From Rhizobacter terrae (lineage in GTDB: Bacteria; Pseudomonadota; Gammaproteobacteria; Burkholderiales; Burkholderiaceae_C), in the NCBI RefSeq assembly GCF_003852895.1, contig NZ_QUSW01000007.1:1-64000 (forward strand): 64,000 nucleotides of DNA, in the 5' to 3' direction. The notes under the pieces were generated by a model, which was not told where the DNA came from, did not search any database, and saw only the letters and a list, made by a program, of their open reading frames with translations. Below are positions 56,303 to 64,000 of the stretch, one piece after another. Each line of letters opens with the position of its first letter. Positions within the stretch are counted from its first letter, which is position 1. The translations under genes were made by a program, and so were the position numbers.

Positions 56303-56941
56303 ATGATCACCCTGTGCGGCTTTTCGATCTCCAACTACTACAACAAGGTCAAGATGGTGCTGCTCGAGAAGGGCGTGCCCTTCAACGAGGAGTACGTGAA
56401 GACCGGGCTCAAGGACGAGGCCGTGCTGTCGTGCTCGCCGCTGGGCAAGATCCCGTTCATCCGCACCGAGCACGGCACGATGTGCGAGAGCCAAGCCATC
56501 TGCGACTACCTCGAAGCGGTGTACCCGACGCCGGCGCTGTACCCGGCCGACCCGTGGCAGGCGGGCAAGGTGCGCGAGCTCGTCACCTACATCGACCTGC
56601 ACGTCGAACTCGTGGCCCGCGAGCTGTACCCGCAGGCCTTCTTCGGCGGCGAGAAGGACGAGCCCACCGCAGCGCGTGTGCGCCGCAAGCTGGACAAGAA
56701 CATTCCTGCGCTCAAGCGGCTCTTGAAGTTCTCGCCCTACATCGCGGGCGACACCTTCACCATGGCCGACGTGGCCGCCTTCGCGAGCATTCCGCTGGTG
56801 TCGCTGGCCTGCAAGACGGTGTATGGCGAAGACCTCATCGCCGCGGCCGGCATCGACTGGAAGCCGTACAGCCAGCTCATCGGCCAGCGGGCGAGCGCGC
56901 AGCGGGTGCTGGCGGACCGCAAGGCGGCGACCGCCAAGTAG
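56303..56941 (+). CDS. glutathione S-transferase
   Basis: A 212-residue GST. The N-domain has MITLCGFSISNYYNKVKMVLLEKGVPF, SPLGKIPFIRTEHG and the glutathione-binding CESQAICDYLEAVYP; the C-terminal helical domain has PYIAGDTFTMADVAAFASIPL. The conserved SNYYNKVKM start, with Ser at the catalytic position, suggests a Ser-type or beta-like GST. GGAGA lies 10 bases upstream of the start. The gene stands alone between rfaE2 (divergent) and a convergent NTF2-like gene. Confidence 0.93.
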   Translation: MITLCGFSISNYYNKVKMVLLEKGVPFNEEYVKTGLKDEAVLSCSPLGKIPFIRTEHGTMCESQAICDYLEAVYPTPALYPADPWQAGKVRELVTYIDLHVELVARELYPQAFFGGEKDEPTAARVRRKLDKNIPALKRLLKFSPYIAGDTFTMADVAAFASIPLVSLACKTVYGEDLIAAAGIDWKPYSQLIGQRASAQRVLADRKAATAK

Positions 56942-56943
56942 GC

Positions 56944-57405
56944 TCAGGCGGCGTCGACGATCGGCGCCAGCCCCGCATCCGCCACGCCCAGTGCGTGCTG
57001 TTCGCGCAGCACGCCGGCCAGCACCTGCGTGTCGCAGTACACGCGCAGCGACACCACCTTGCCCCATTTCAGCCGCAGTGCATGCACGCCCTGGTTGCCG
57101 CGCCGCGCGCCGTTCTTCAGGCTGAACTGGTCGCGCCATTCCACCAGGGCCACCGTGTTCCACGGCATGCCGCGCACGACGATGGATTCGATGTCGAAGC
57201 GCAGGTCCGGCAGCACGCGCCTGAGCCGCGCATACCAGGGCTCGATGCTGTCCATGTGATGGCGCGCGCCCGCCAGGGCGTGGTCACCGAAGAACACATG
57301 CTCCACCTGCGGCCCGAAGGACGCGAGCACGGGGCCGTGGTCGCCGCGGTTGAGCGCGGCGAAGGCGTTGCGAAGCTTTCTCTCGACGACGTAGCGGTAG
57401 ATCAT
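56944..57405 (-). CDS. SnoaL/NTF2-like family protein
   Basis: A 153-residue protein with the NTF2-like alpha+beta cone fold pattern: N-terminal helix RYVVERKLRNAFAALNRGDHGPVLASF, then VEHVFFGDHALAGARHHMDSIEPWYARLRRVLPDLRFDIESIVVRGMPWNTVALVEWRDQFSLKNG and a C-terminal strand LKWGKVVSLRVYCD. It probably binds or turns over a small hydrophobic molecule. It follows the TetR gene by 13 bases on the same strand and is likely derepressed together with it. Confidence 0.82.
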   Translation of the reverse strand: MIYRYVVERKLRNAFAALNRGDHGPVLASFGPQVEHVFFGDHALAGARHHMDSIEPWYARLRRVLPDLRFDIESIVVRGMPWNTVALVEWRDQFSLKNGARRGNQGVHALRLKWGKVVSLRVYCDTQVLAGVLREQHALGVADAGLAPIVDAA

Positions 57406-57418
57406 GCGGAGTTCTCCT

Positions 57419-58042
57419 TCACTGGGGACGCAGTTCGTGCTCGACGTAGGACGCGAGGTGCCGGCGCACGGCGCGCCAGGGCCAGGCGTCGCCATGCAGG
57501 TGGGTGAGCATCACCGCGCCTTCGATGCTCGCGATGAAGACCGTCGCGACCTCCTGCGCGGACACGCCCGGGCGGATCTGCCTGTCGCGCAGCCCGGCCG
57601 ACACGATGCGCCGCAGCATCTCGTGCCAGGCCGACATCGCCTCGCGTGCTTTCTGGCGCATCGCCTCGTCCGCATGGTCGGACTCGATGGCGCTGTTCAT
57701 GATCGGGCAGCCGCCGGGCAGCGGCAGCTCCGCCGTGTCGCCGTCGTAGCTCGCCAGCAGCGCCAGCAGCCGCTCGCAGGCGTCGGCCTTGCCGTCGATG
57801 GCGGCAAGGAAGCGGTCGCGGATCTGGCCCACCGCATGGTCGAAGGCGGCGTGCGCCAGTGCCTCCCGGCTGTCGAAATGCCGGTACAGGCCGCCCTTTT
57901 GGATGCCCGTCGCCTCGATCACCGCCGACAGCGGCGCGGCGAGGAAGCCCTGCCGGTTCATCAGCTCGGCGCTCTTGCGGACGATTTCGGCGCGGGTGCG
58001 CTCGCCTTTCGTTGGGGGACTGGTGGGTGGGTGCTCAGCCAT
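57419..58042 (-). CDS. TetR/AcrR-family repressor
   Basis: A 207-residue regulator: helix-turn-helix in about residues 15-60 (RAEIVRKSAELMNRQGFLAAPLSAVIEATGIQKGGLYRHFDSREAL), and an all-helical ligand domain (PGGCPIMNSAIESDHADEAMRQKAREA). The GCPI-N pattern occurs in the NemR/YxaF-type subgroup that responds to electrophiles. A palindrome directly before its start is a likely autoregulatory operator. It heads the operon with the NTF2-like gene. Confidence 0.92.
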   Translation of the reverse strand: MAEHPPTSPPTKGERTRAEIVRKSAELMNRQGFLAAPLSAVIEATGIQKGGLYRHFDSREALAHAAFDHAVGQIRDRFLAAIDGKADACERLLALLASYDGDTAELPLPGGCPIMNSAIESDHADEAMRQKAREAMSAWHEMLRRIVSAGLRDRQIRPGVSAQEVATVFIASIEGAVMLTHLHGDAWPWRAVRRHLASYVEHELRPQ

Positions 58043-58045
58043 ATA

Positions 58046-58067
58046 AAAGATACCGATCGGTCTCTTT
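58046..58067. promoter_or_regulatory. TetR operator palindrome
   Basis: AAAAGA-T-ACCGATCGGT-C-TCTTTT: a perfect 10-base core (58052-58061) within a 22-base near-perfect dyad, starting 4 bases upstream of the TetR start codon. The ACCGATCGGT core is of the kind bound by many TetR repressors of this class. Confidence 0.8.
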
Positions 58068-58105
58068 TCATGCTAACCCGGTCGCGCCACCAGCGCAAGT
58101 CCAAA

Positions 58106-58136
58106 AGCAAACGGCCCGCGCGAGGCGGGCCGTTCG
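58106..58136 (-). terminator. rho-independent terminator of the ferritin-like gene
   Basis: On the minus strand ACGGCCCGC-CTCG-CGCGGGCCGT forms a strong stem followed by TTGCTTTTGG. It lies about 30 bases after the stop of the di-iron protein gene and before the TetR promoter. Confidence 0.75.
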
Positions 58137-58165
58137 ACAGGGGGTTGGACAGGAGAAAGGCCGGA

Positions 58166-59035
58166 TCAGGCCGGTTGCGCTCCGGGCGCCGGGCCGACCT
58201 TGGCCGCGATGGCGGCGGCCATTTCCTTGCGGAAGCGGTTCAGCTCCTGGACGCTGGCGAAGCTGCGCTCCATCAGCAGGCTCATGTTGTGCAGGATGCG
58301 CTCGACGACCTTGTTCTCCCAGACGGCATCGAACTGGATCTGCTTGTCCAGCCAGGCTTCCAGCCAGCTCGGGTCCGGCAGGCGGCTCTGGATGGTGTCG
58401 CGCGGGAAGAGTTTCTCGTTCACGTGCAGGTTGGTCGGGTGCAGGGCCTGCGCGGTGCGGCGGGCGCTGGCCATCAGAACGCCCACCTTGGCGAAGGCGG
58501 CCTTCGCCTCGTCGCCGAACTTCTGCATGGCACGCTTCATGTAGCGCAGGTAGGCGCCGCCGTGGCGGGCTTCGTCGCGGGCCAGCGTCTCGTAGATGGC
58601 CTTGATGACCGGCTCGCTGTGCCACTCTGCCGCGCGGCGGTACCAGTGGTTCAGGCGGATCTCGCCGCAGAAGTGCAGCATCAGCGTCTCAAGCGCCGGT
58701 GCCGGGTCGAACTCGAAGCGGATCTCGTGCAGCTCGGCCTCGGTGGGCACGAGGTCGGGGCGGAAGCGGCGCAGGTATTCCATCAGCACCAGGGAGTGCT
58801 TCTGCTCCTCGAAGAACCACACGCTCATGAACGCCGAGAAGTCGCTGTCATCGCGGTTGTCGCGCAGGAACATCTCCGTGGCGGGCAAGGCCGCCCACTC
58901 GGTGATCGCGTTCATCTTGATGGTCTGGGCCTGCTCGTCGGTGAGCATGCTCGCATCGAAGCGGTCCCAGGGAATGTCCTTGTCCATGCTCCAGCGCACG
59001 GCTTCGAGTTGCTTGAAAAGTTCGGGGTAAAGCAT
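58166..59035 (-). CDS. ferritin-like di-iron protein (acyl-ACP desaturase-like fold)
   Basis: A 289-residue all-helical protein with a di-iron carboxylate pattern: a Glu in ATEMFLRD, then EEQKHS (ExxH), a Glu in LHFCGEIRLNHWY and DEARHGG (ExxH-type with Asp-Glu). This is the arrangement of acyl-ACP desaturase and related ferritin-like enzymes; length is close to theirs. It may oxidise a lipid or other substrate with O2, but lacks an obvious acyl-carrier contact. It is monocistronic with its own terminator. Start 59035 is preferred over a longer frame. Confidence 0.78.
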   Translation of the reverse strand: MLYPELFKQLEAVRWSMDKDIPWDRFDASMLTDEQAQTIKMNAITEWAALPATEMFLRDNRDDSDFSAFMSVWFFEEQKHSLVLMEYLRRFRPDLVPTEAELHEIRFEFDPAPALETLMLHFCGEIRLNHWYRRAAEWHSEPVIKAIYETLARDEARHGGAYLRYMKRAMQKFGDEAKAAFAKVGVLMASARRTAQALHPTNLHVNEKLFPRDTIQSRLPDPSWLEAWLDKQIQFDAVWENKVVERILHNMSLLMERSFASVQELNRFRKEMAAAIAAKVGPAPGAQPA

Positions 59036-59251
59036 GGTGTGGCCTTCCAGAGGGAGAGCAATTTTAGTCGTGGGACCGTGACAGCGGATGCATTCGCTGA
59101 ATTTTGTCAAGGACGAGGTTTTCGAATGCATCCGGTTTCGCTCTGCGCGCGTACCAAGTCGGAACAGGCTGGAGCGCGGTCGAATGGCGGATAACCTTAG
59201 TTACCTATTCGGGAATCTCGACGCAATATCGGGTCCTGGGAGAGAAAACCA

Positions 59252-59818
59252 ATGAACAGACGACGTTGGACCAAGCACTTGGCGGGAGTTTGTGCGGCAC
59301 TCGCGCTGCCGATGGCGGCGCAGGCGGCCTGCTCTTCGCTGCTGAACCGCGAAATGCCGCGGCTGCAGGACGAGAAACCCCAGAACCTGTGCCAGTACGC
59401 CGGCAAGGTCGTGGTGGTGGTCAACACCGCCAGTTTTTGTGGCTACACGCCGCAATACAAGGGCCTTGAAGCGCTGTACGCCAAATACAGCCCGCGCGGC
59501 CTCGTGGTGCTGGGTTTCCCGTCGAACGATTTCGGCAAGCAGGAGCCGGGCAGCAACCAGTCCATCGCGGACTTTTGCGAAAACACCTTCGGGGTGAAGT
59601 TCCCGATGTTCGCGAAGTCGCATGTGGCCGCCGGCAGCGATGGCCTGAATCCACTGTTCGCGGAACTGGCCGGCAAGACCGGGCAGGCCCCGAAGTGGAA
59701 TTTCCACAAATACCTGATCGCCCGCGACGGGCAGGCCGTGAAGAGCTTCCCAAGCGACGTGGAGCCCGGCAGCCCGGTCTTCGTCCAGACCGTTGAAAGG
59801 CTGCTGTCCGAACCATGA
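59252..59818 (+). CDS. secreted glutathione peroxidase-family protein
   Basis: A 188-residue thiol peroxidase with a signal peptide (HLAGVCAALALPMAAQAA, cut near residue 26). The peroxidatic Cys is in VVVNTASFCGYTPQYKGLEAL; further marks are VVLGFPSNDFGKQEPGSNQSI (the Gln site), and APKWNFHKYLIARDGQ (the Trp/Asn site). It reduces peroxides, probably with thioredoxin-like donors, in the periplasm. It is not coupled to neighbours: 216 bases precede it and 323 follow. Confidence 0.92.
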   Translation: MNRRRWTKHLAGVCAALALPMAAQAACSSLLNREMPRLQDEKPQNLCQYAGKVVVVVNTASFCGYTPQYKGLEALYAKYSPRGLVVLGFPSNDFGKQEPGSNQSIADFCENTFGVKFPMFAKSHVAAGSDGLNPLFAELAGKTGQAPKWNFHKYLIARDGQAVKSFPSDVEPGSPVFVQTVERLLSEP

Positions 59819-60141
59819 ACTGCACGCCCCTTGCCTTTACAAAGCCTTCACGCATGGACGTGCGATTTGCGAATTTTGACGGAACTCACCCCTGCTCATC
59901 GCGTCGAAGAGGGCATGTCGCGATGATGGCGTCGCGACGGCAACCAGTTTTGGTGTTGCACAGCCGGTCGGTTCTGCTGACTGAAATCCCGGAGCGGTTC
60001 TCCTCCTCCCTCCTCCCTCCCTCCTTCGCTGCGGGGCGCTGTGCAGCCATCTTTCCACCGGAGCCCGCCGCCACGCGCGGCCGGCTTCATCCCCTGGACA
60101 CCCGACTTGATGCAGGCGCCGCGCGCCTGGCGGCGTAAGCC
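59819..60141. other. intergenic region before the lipid-modification operon
   Basis: No gene is apparent in these 323 bases. At 60000-60026 there is a long polypyrimidine tract of TCC/TCCC units; on the minus strand it gives at least four spaced runs of two or three G. The region must hold the promoter of the downstream operon, but I cannot assign a definite -35/-10 pair. Confidence 0.5.
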
Positions 60142-61446
60142 ATGGCGCGCGTCGCAGTCATCGGCTCGGGCATCTCGGGCCTGTCGGTCGCCCATGGCCT
60201 GGCGGGGCTGGCCGACGTCACCCTCTTCGAAGCGGGCGACTATTTCGGCGGCCACACACACACGGTGGACATCACGCTCGAGGGCCGCACGCACGGCGTG
60301 GACACGGGCTTCCTCGTCTACAACGAGCGCACCTACCCGAACCTGATCCGACTGTTCGACGAGCTCCAGGTGCCCACCACGCACTCGGACATGTCGTTCT
60401 CCGTGCAGGTGCCCGACATCGGGCTGGAGTGGAGCGGCTCGGACATGAACAGTGTGTTCGCGCAGCGGCGCAACCTGCTGCGGCCGGGCTTCCTGCGCAT
60501 GCTGGCCGACATCGTGCGCTTCAACCGCATCACCACCGCCATCGCGCAGCGCGACGCGCAGGAGGAGTTGCGCCAGCCCATCGGCGAGTTCCTGGAAACG
60601 GGACGCTTCAGCCGCGAGTTCCGCGACTGGTACTTCCTGCCGATGATCGGCTGCATCTGGTCGTGCCCCACCGACCAGATGCTGCAGTTCCCCATCGCGA
60701 CCATGATCCGCTTCTGCCACAACCACGGCCTGCTGCAGGTGGCCAACCGGCCGCGCTGGTTCACGGTGGCCGGCGGTGCACGGCAGTACGTGCAAAAGAT
60801 GCTGGCCGCCATCCCCGATGCGCGGTTGAATTCGCCGGTACGTCGGGTGCGCCGCGCGATGCGTCCGAACGGGCGCAGCGACGTGCTCGTGACAACGGAC
60901 GCCGGCACCGACCGCTACGACCACGTGGTGATGGCCTGCCACAGCGACCAGTCCCTGGGCATGCTGGCCGACCCGAGCCTGGCCGAGGTGGAGGTGCTGA
61001 GCGCCATCCGCTACCACGCCAACCGCGCCGTGCTGCACACCGACACCTCGGTGCTGCCCAAACGCCCGCTGGCCTGGGCGGCCTGGAACTACGAGCGCGC
61101 CGTCGAGGGCTCGCGCGAAGAGGCCCACGTCTGCCTGCACTACCTGCTCAACCGCCTGCAGCCGCTGCCGTTCAAGGCGCCGGTGCTGGTGTCGCTGAAC
61201 CCGGTGCGCCGGATCGCGGACTCGCACATCCATGGCGAGTTCGACTACGCACACCCGGTGTTCGACCGCGACGCCATCGACGCACAGAAGCGGGTGCCCT
61301 CGCTGCAAGGCGTGTCCGGCACCTGGTATTGCGGCGCCTGGACGCGCTACGGCTTCCATGAGGATGGCCTGATGTCGGGACAGGCCGTGGTCGAGGGCAT
61401 CAAGCGGACGCTGGCGGAAACCACGACCGCGCGGGAGGCTGCCTGA
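60142..61446 (+). CDS. FAD-dependent oxidoreductase (amine-oxidase-like) of the CFA cluster
   Basis: A 434-residue flavoprotein: Rossmann motif VIGSGISGLSVAHGL at the N-terminus, VDTGFLVYNERTYPNLIRLF next, and RWFTVAGGARQYVQKM in the middle, with a C-terminal GTWYCGAWTRYGFHEDGLMSGQAVV that closes the FAD site. This family always lies beside DUF1365 and CFA synthase genes in many proteobacteria and is thought to act on membrane fatty acids. It is the first gene of a four-gene operon; its stop overlaps the next start (TGATG). Confidence 0.88.
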   Translation: MARVAVIGSGISGLSVAHGLAGLADVTLFEAGDYFGGHTHTVDITLEGRTHGVDTGFLVYNERTYPNLIRLFDELQVPTTHSDMSFSVQVPDIGLEWSGSDMNSVFAQRRNLLRPGFLRMLADIVRFNRITTAIAQRDAQEELRQPIGEFLETGRFSREFRDWYFLPMIGCIWSCPTDQMLQFPIATMIRFCHNHGLLQVANRPRWFTVAGGARQYVQKMLAAIPDARLNSPVRRVRRAMRPNGRSDVLVTTDAGTDRYDHVVMACHSDQSLGMLADPSLAEVEVLSAIRYHANRAVLHTDTSVLPKRPLAWAAWNYERAVEGSREEAHVCLHYLLNRLQPLPFKAPVLVSLNPVRRIADSHIHGEFDYAHPVFDRDAIDAQKRVPSLQGVSGTWYCGAWTRYGFHEDGLMSGQAVVEGIKRTLAETTTAREAA

Positions 61447-62234
61447 TGGCGGGGCAGGCCCTGATCGGCACGGGCCAGGTGCGCCACGCCCGCCTGAAAC
61501 CGGTCTTCCACCACTTCACCTACCCCACCTACTTCCTGCTGCTGCCCATGCGCACCCTGCGCGGGCAGCCCTGCGCCGACCTGCCGCGCAACCGCTTCGG
61601 CCTGCTCAGCTTCTTCGACCGCGATCACGGCGACGGCCGCGAGGATGCGCTGGCGTGGCTGGAGGAACTGCTGCGCCTGGAAGGCATCCACGACGCCGAT
61701 GGCGAGGTTTGGCTGCACTGCTACCCGCGCGTGCTGGGCTATGCCTTCAAGCCGGTGAGCTTCTGGTATTGCCATCGCCACGACGGCGCACTGGCCGCCA
61801 TCGTGGTCGAGGTGAACAACACCTTCGGCGAGCGCCACTGCTACCTGCTCGAAGGGCCGGGTCTGGCCTGGGGCCGCGAGCTGCGCGCGGCCAAGGTCTT
61901 CCATGTCTCGCCGTTCTGCGACATCCAGGGCGGCTACCGCTTCCGCTTCATGCGCACCGACCTGCATCCGGCCGGCGCGGATGCGCGTATCCAGCCCCCA
62001 AGGACGGTCGTGCGGGTGGACCACGACGACGCCGAGGGCCCGCTGCTGCAGACCAGCGTGTCGGGCCGCCTCACGCCGCTGACCCGCCGCACGATGCGTT
62101 CGGCCTTCTGGCGCATGCCCCTGATGAGCTTCGGCGTCATCGCGCGCATCCACTGGCAGGCGCTGAAGCTGTGGATCAAACGTGTCCCGTTCTTTGGAAA
62201 GCCCGATGCCCCCAAGGCATTCCTGACCCGCTGA
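61446..62234 (+). CDS. DUF1365 domain protein
   Basis: A 262-residue protein of the DUF1365 family. Typical parts are GQVRHARLKPVFHHFTYPTYFLLLPM, FGLLSFFDRDHGDGR, VWLHCYPRVLGYAFKPVSFWYCH, EVNNTFGERHCYLL and KVFHVSPFCDIQGGYRFRF. No activity is known; genomic context and family history suggest a role in unusual fatty-acid modification. It is the second gene of the operon, overlapping the oxidoreductase and 4 bases before the CFA gene. Confidence 0.9.
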   Translation: MAGQALIGTGQVRHARLKPVFHHFTYPTYFLLLPMRTLRGQPCADLPRNRFGLLSFFDRDHGDGREDALAWLEELLRLEGIHDADGEVWLHCYPRVLGYAFKPVSFWYCHRHDGALAAIVVEVNNTFGERHCYLLEGPGLAWGRELRAAKVFHVSPFCDIQGGYRFRFMRTDLHPAGADARIQPPRTVVRVDHDDAEGPLLQTSVSGRLTPLTRRTMRSAFWRMPLMSFGVIARIHWQALKLWIKRVPFFGKPDAPKAFLTR

Positions 62235-62238
62235 AAAG

Positions 62239-63456
62239 ATGAGCACCAGCACTTTCGCCCCCCTTGCTCTCCCGCAGACGGCGCCTGCCTCCGCACGCGC
62301 CGTGTTCCGGCTGATGAAGAACCTGCGCCACGGCACGCTGTCGGTGCAGATTCCCGACGGCACCACGGTGCTCTTCGGCACGCCCGGCGAGGGCGACCTG
62401 CGAGCGGCCATCCGCCTGCGCAACTGGAACGTCTGCGCGGCGGCGATGAAATCGGGCGACATCGGATTCGCCGAGACCTTCATCGCCGGCGACTGGTCCA
62501 CGCCTGACCTTACCGCCTTGCTGCGGCTGTTCATCGCCAACCGCGACGAGGTCGAGCAGGTCATCTACGGCACCTGGTGGGGCTCGCTGCTGTACCGCGT
62601 GAAGCACCTGTTCAATCGCAACTCCCGCCAGGGCAGCAAGCGCAACATCCACGCGCACTACGACCTGGGCAACTCGTTCTACAAGCTGTGGCTGGACCCC
62701 ACCATGAACTACAGCAGCGCATGGTTCGACGGCGACCTGGACCAGCCGATGGAGGTCGCGCAATGGGCCAAGGTGCGGCGCGCCTTGCGCGAATGCGGCG
62801 TGAAGGCGGGGGACCGGGTGCTGGAGATCGGCTGCGGCTGGGGGGCGCTGGCCGAGAGCGCGGCGCGAGATTTCGGCGCGACGGTGACGGGCGTGACCTT
62901 GTCGCGCGAGCAGCTCGAATGGGGGCAACAGCGCCTGGCCGCTGCGGGCCTGGCGGGTGAACTGCGTTTCCAGGACTACCGCGACATCGACGACGGCCCC
63001 TACGACGCGATCGCCTCCATCGAGATGTTCGAGGCGGTGGGCCGCGAATACTGGCGCAGCTACTTCCAGACCCTGCACGACCAGCTCAAGCCCGGCGGCC
63101 GCGCCTGCGTGCAGAGCATCGTCATCCGCGACGACCTGTTCGAGCGCTATGTGAAGTCCACCGACTTCATCCAGCAGTACATCTTTCCCGGCGGCTTGCT
63201 GCCCAGTCCGGGCGAGTTCCGCAAGGCTGCGTCGGCCGCAGGGCTGGCGGTGGTGAACGAACTGGACTTCGGCGGCGATTACGCCGAGACGCTGCGCCGT
63301 TGGCGCGAGCGCTTCCTGGCCGAGGATGCACGCGTGCGCCGCATCGGCTTCGACACGCGCTTCATGCGCATCTGGGAGTTCTACCTCGCGTACTGCGAGG
63401 CGGCATTTGCCACCGGCAACACCAGCGTCATGCAGTTCACGCTGAGGCGCGATTGA
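62239..63456 (+). CDS. cyclopropane-fatty-acyl-phospholipid synthase family protein
   Basis: A 405-residue SAM-dependent methyltransferase acting on unsaturated acyl chains of membrane lipids. Signs are IHAHYDLGNSFYKLWLDPTMNYSSAWF, the SAM motif VLEIGCGWGALAE, VTGVTLSREQLEWG, FQDYRDIDDGPYDAIASIEMFEAVG and VQSIVIRDDLFERY. In this gene cluster the enzyme may add a methyl branch, as in the furan-fatty-acid pathway, and not a cyclopropane ring; sequence alone cannot decide. Third gene of the operon. Confidence 0.93.
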   Translation: MSTSTFAPLALPQTAPASARAVFRLMKNLRHGTLSVQIPDGTTVLFGTPGEGDLRAAIRLRNWNVCAAAMKSGDIGFAETFIAGDWSTPDLTALLRLFIANRDEVEQVIYGTWWGSLLYRVKHLFNRNSRQGSKRNIHAHYDLGNSFYKLWLDPTMNYSSAWFDGDLDQPMEVAQWAKVRRALRECGVKAGDRVLEIGCGWGALAESAARDFGATVTGVTLSREQLEWGQQRLAAAGLAGELRFQDYRDIDDGPYDAIASIEMFEAVGREYWRSYFQTLHDQLKPGGRACVQSIVIRDDLFERYVKSTDFIQQYIFPGGLLPSPGEFRKAASAAGLAVVNELDFGGDYAETLRRWRERFLAEDARVRRIGFDTRFMRIWEFYLAYCEAAFATGNTSVMQFTLRRD

Positions 63457-64000
63457 TGCCGCACCTCACGCGGCGTCGATGTCTGACTTTGCTGGCCCTG
63501 CTGGCCGGCGTGGCGCTGCCCGCATGGGCGCAACCCGCCGTGCCACCCGAGGTAGGTGCCGAGCTGCCTGGCGCGAAGCTGCGCGGCAGCGGCCGGGCCA
63601 CCGTGCTGGGGCTGCACATCTACGACATCCGCCTGTGGGTGGACGATGCCTTCACCGACTACCCGAAGAGCTCGCTCGCGCTGGAGATCGAATACGGCCG
63701 CTCGCTCAGCGGCAAGCTCATCGCCGACCGCTCGCTCAAGGAGATGAAGCGCGGCGGCGAGATCGACGATGAGAAGGCTGAACGCTGGCTGGCCTTCATG
63801 CGCGGCACCTTCCCCGACGTGACCAAGGGCGATCGCATCACCGGCGTGTTCCAGCCGGGCACGGCCGCGCGCTTCTTCGTCAACGGCAAATTCAAGGCGG
63901 AGAACCGCGACGCCGAGTTCGCGCAGCGCTTCTTCGGCATCTGGTTGGCGACCCACACCTCCGAGCCCAAGCTGCGCGACGCCTTGCTCGGACAGGGCAA
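63456..64000 (+). CDS. chalcone isomerase-like secreted protein (runs off the window)
   Basis: The open frame begins at ATG 63456, overlapping the CFA stop, and is still open at the right edge after 181 codons. It has a signal peptide (CLTLLALLAGVALPAWA, cut near residue 25) and a chalcone-isomerase-like domain: GAKLRGSGRATVLGLHIYDIRLWVDDAF, LEIEYGRSLSGKLIADRSLKEM, ITGVFQPGTAARFFVNGKF, FAQRFFGIWLATHTSEPKLRDALLG. Bacterial members are thought to bind fatty acids; plant-type chalcone catalysis is unlikely. The protein is probably within a few residues of its end. Fourth gene of the operon. Confidence 0.9.
   Translation, partial: MPHLTRRRCLTLLALLAGVALPAWAQPAVPPEVGAELPGAKLRGSGRATVLGLHIYDIRLWVDDAFTDYPKSSLALEIEYGRSLSGKLIADRSLKEMKRGGEIDDEKAERWLAFMRGTFPDVTKGDRITGVFQPGTAARFFVNGKFKAENRDAEFAQRFFGIWLATHTSEPKLRDALLGQG

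Overview
The window is high-GC, densely packed Gram-negative DNA. It has the gene content of a free-living betaproteobacterium of the order Burkholderiales, probably Comamonadaceae-like (Variovorax/Ramlibacter type). Pointers to this are the Burkholderiales-type porin, TctAB, a BirA without a DNA-binding domain, speD-murU, a SET-domain methyltransferase, YhdP-glnE and the ATGA/TGATG-coupled gene order. The placement is inferred from gene types, not from a marker gene.

Region 1 (1-3460) is an accessory island: the end of an IS3-family transposase, then seven short gene cassettes on the + strand separated by integron attC recombination sites (core TCAAAC-GTTAGGC). No integrase lies in the window, so here it is an integrase-less run of attC sites. 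The left-most sites are intact, whereas the right-most carry core mutations or deletions. Cassette products are a zinc-ribbon protein, a DUF4188 protein, a truncated GFA protein, a small unknown, a DUF3592 membrane protein, a cold-shock/DUF1294 fusion and an Imm5-like protein.

Region 2 (3460-17390) holds a GFA protein, ribH2 under an FMN riboswitch, a siderophore-interacting flavoprotein divergent from a MarR regulator coupled to an RlmN-like radical SAM enzyme, secreted/outer-membrane unknowns including a double retropepsin-TPR protein, a porin, an isoquinoline-oxidoreductase-like molybdenum enzyme, a GST, and azoR divergent from a LysR regulator with two matched palindromes between them.

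Region 3 (17383-33472) holds a four-PAS hybrid histidine kinase, pyrF, purB, small proteins, a GH16 lipoprotein, TctAB, a coiled-coil periplasmic protein, a lipoprotein joining a polysaccharide deacetylase to a metacaspase-like domain with an EF-hand loop and TPRs, another lipoprotein, murU and speD.

Region 4 (33610-54331) is mostly core metabolism and cell-envelope functions: tkt, two small envelope proteins, gap, a subtilase with a GlyGly-CTERM-like tail, a SPOR protein, birA, SET methyltransferase, topB, usp, a Nit-type amidase, yhdP, glnE and a rhombosortase that probably processes the subtilase tail.

Region 5 (54341-64000) holds a DMT transporter, rfaE2, a GST, a TetR/NTF2-like pair with a clear operator, a di-iron ferritin-like protein, a secreted glutathione peroxidase, and a tightly coupled lipid-modification operon (FAD oxidoreductase, DUF1365, CFA synthase, chalcone-isomerase-like) that runs off the right edge. 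No rRNA, tRNA, CRISPR array or prophage was seen.
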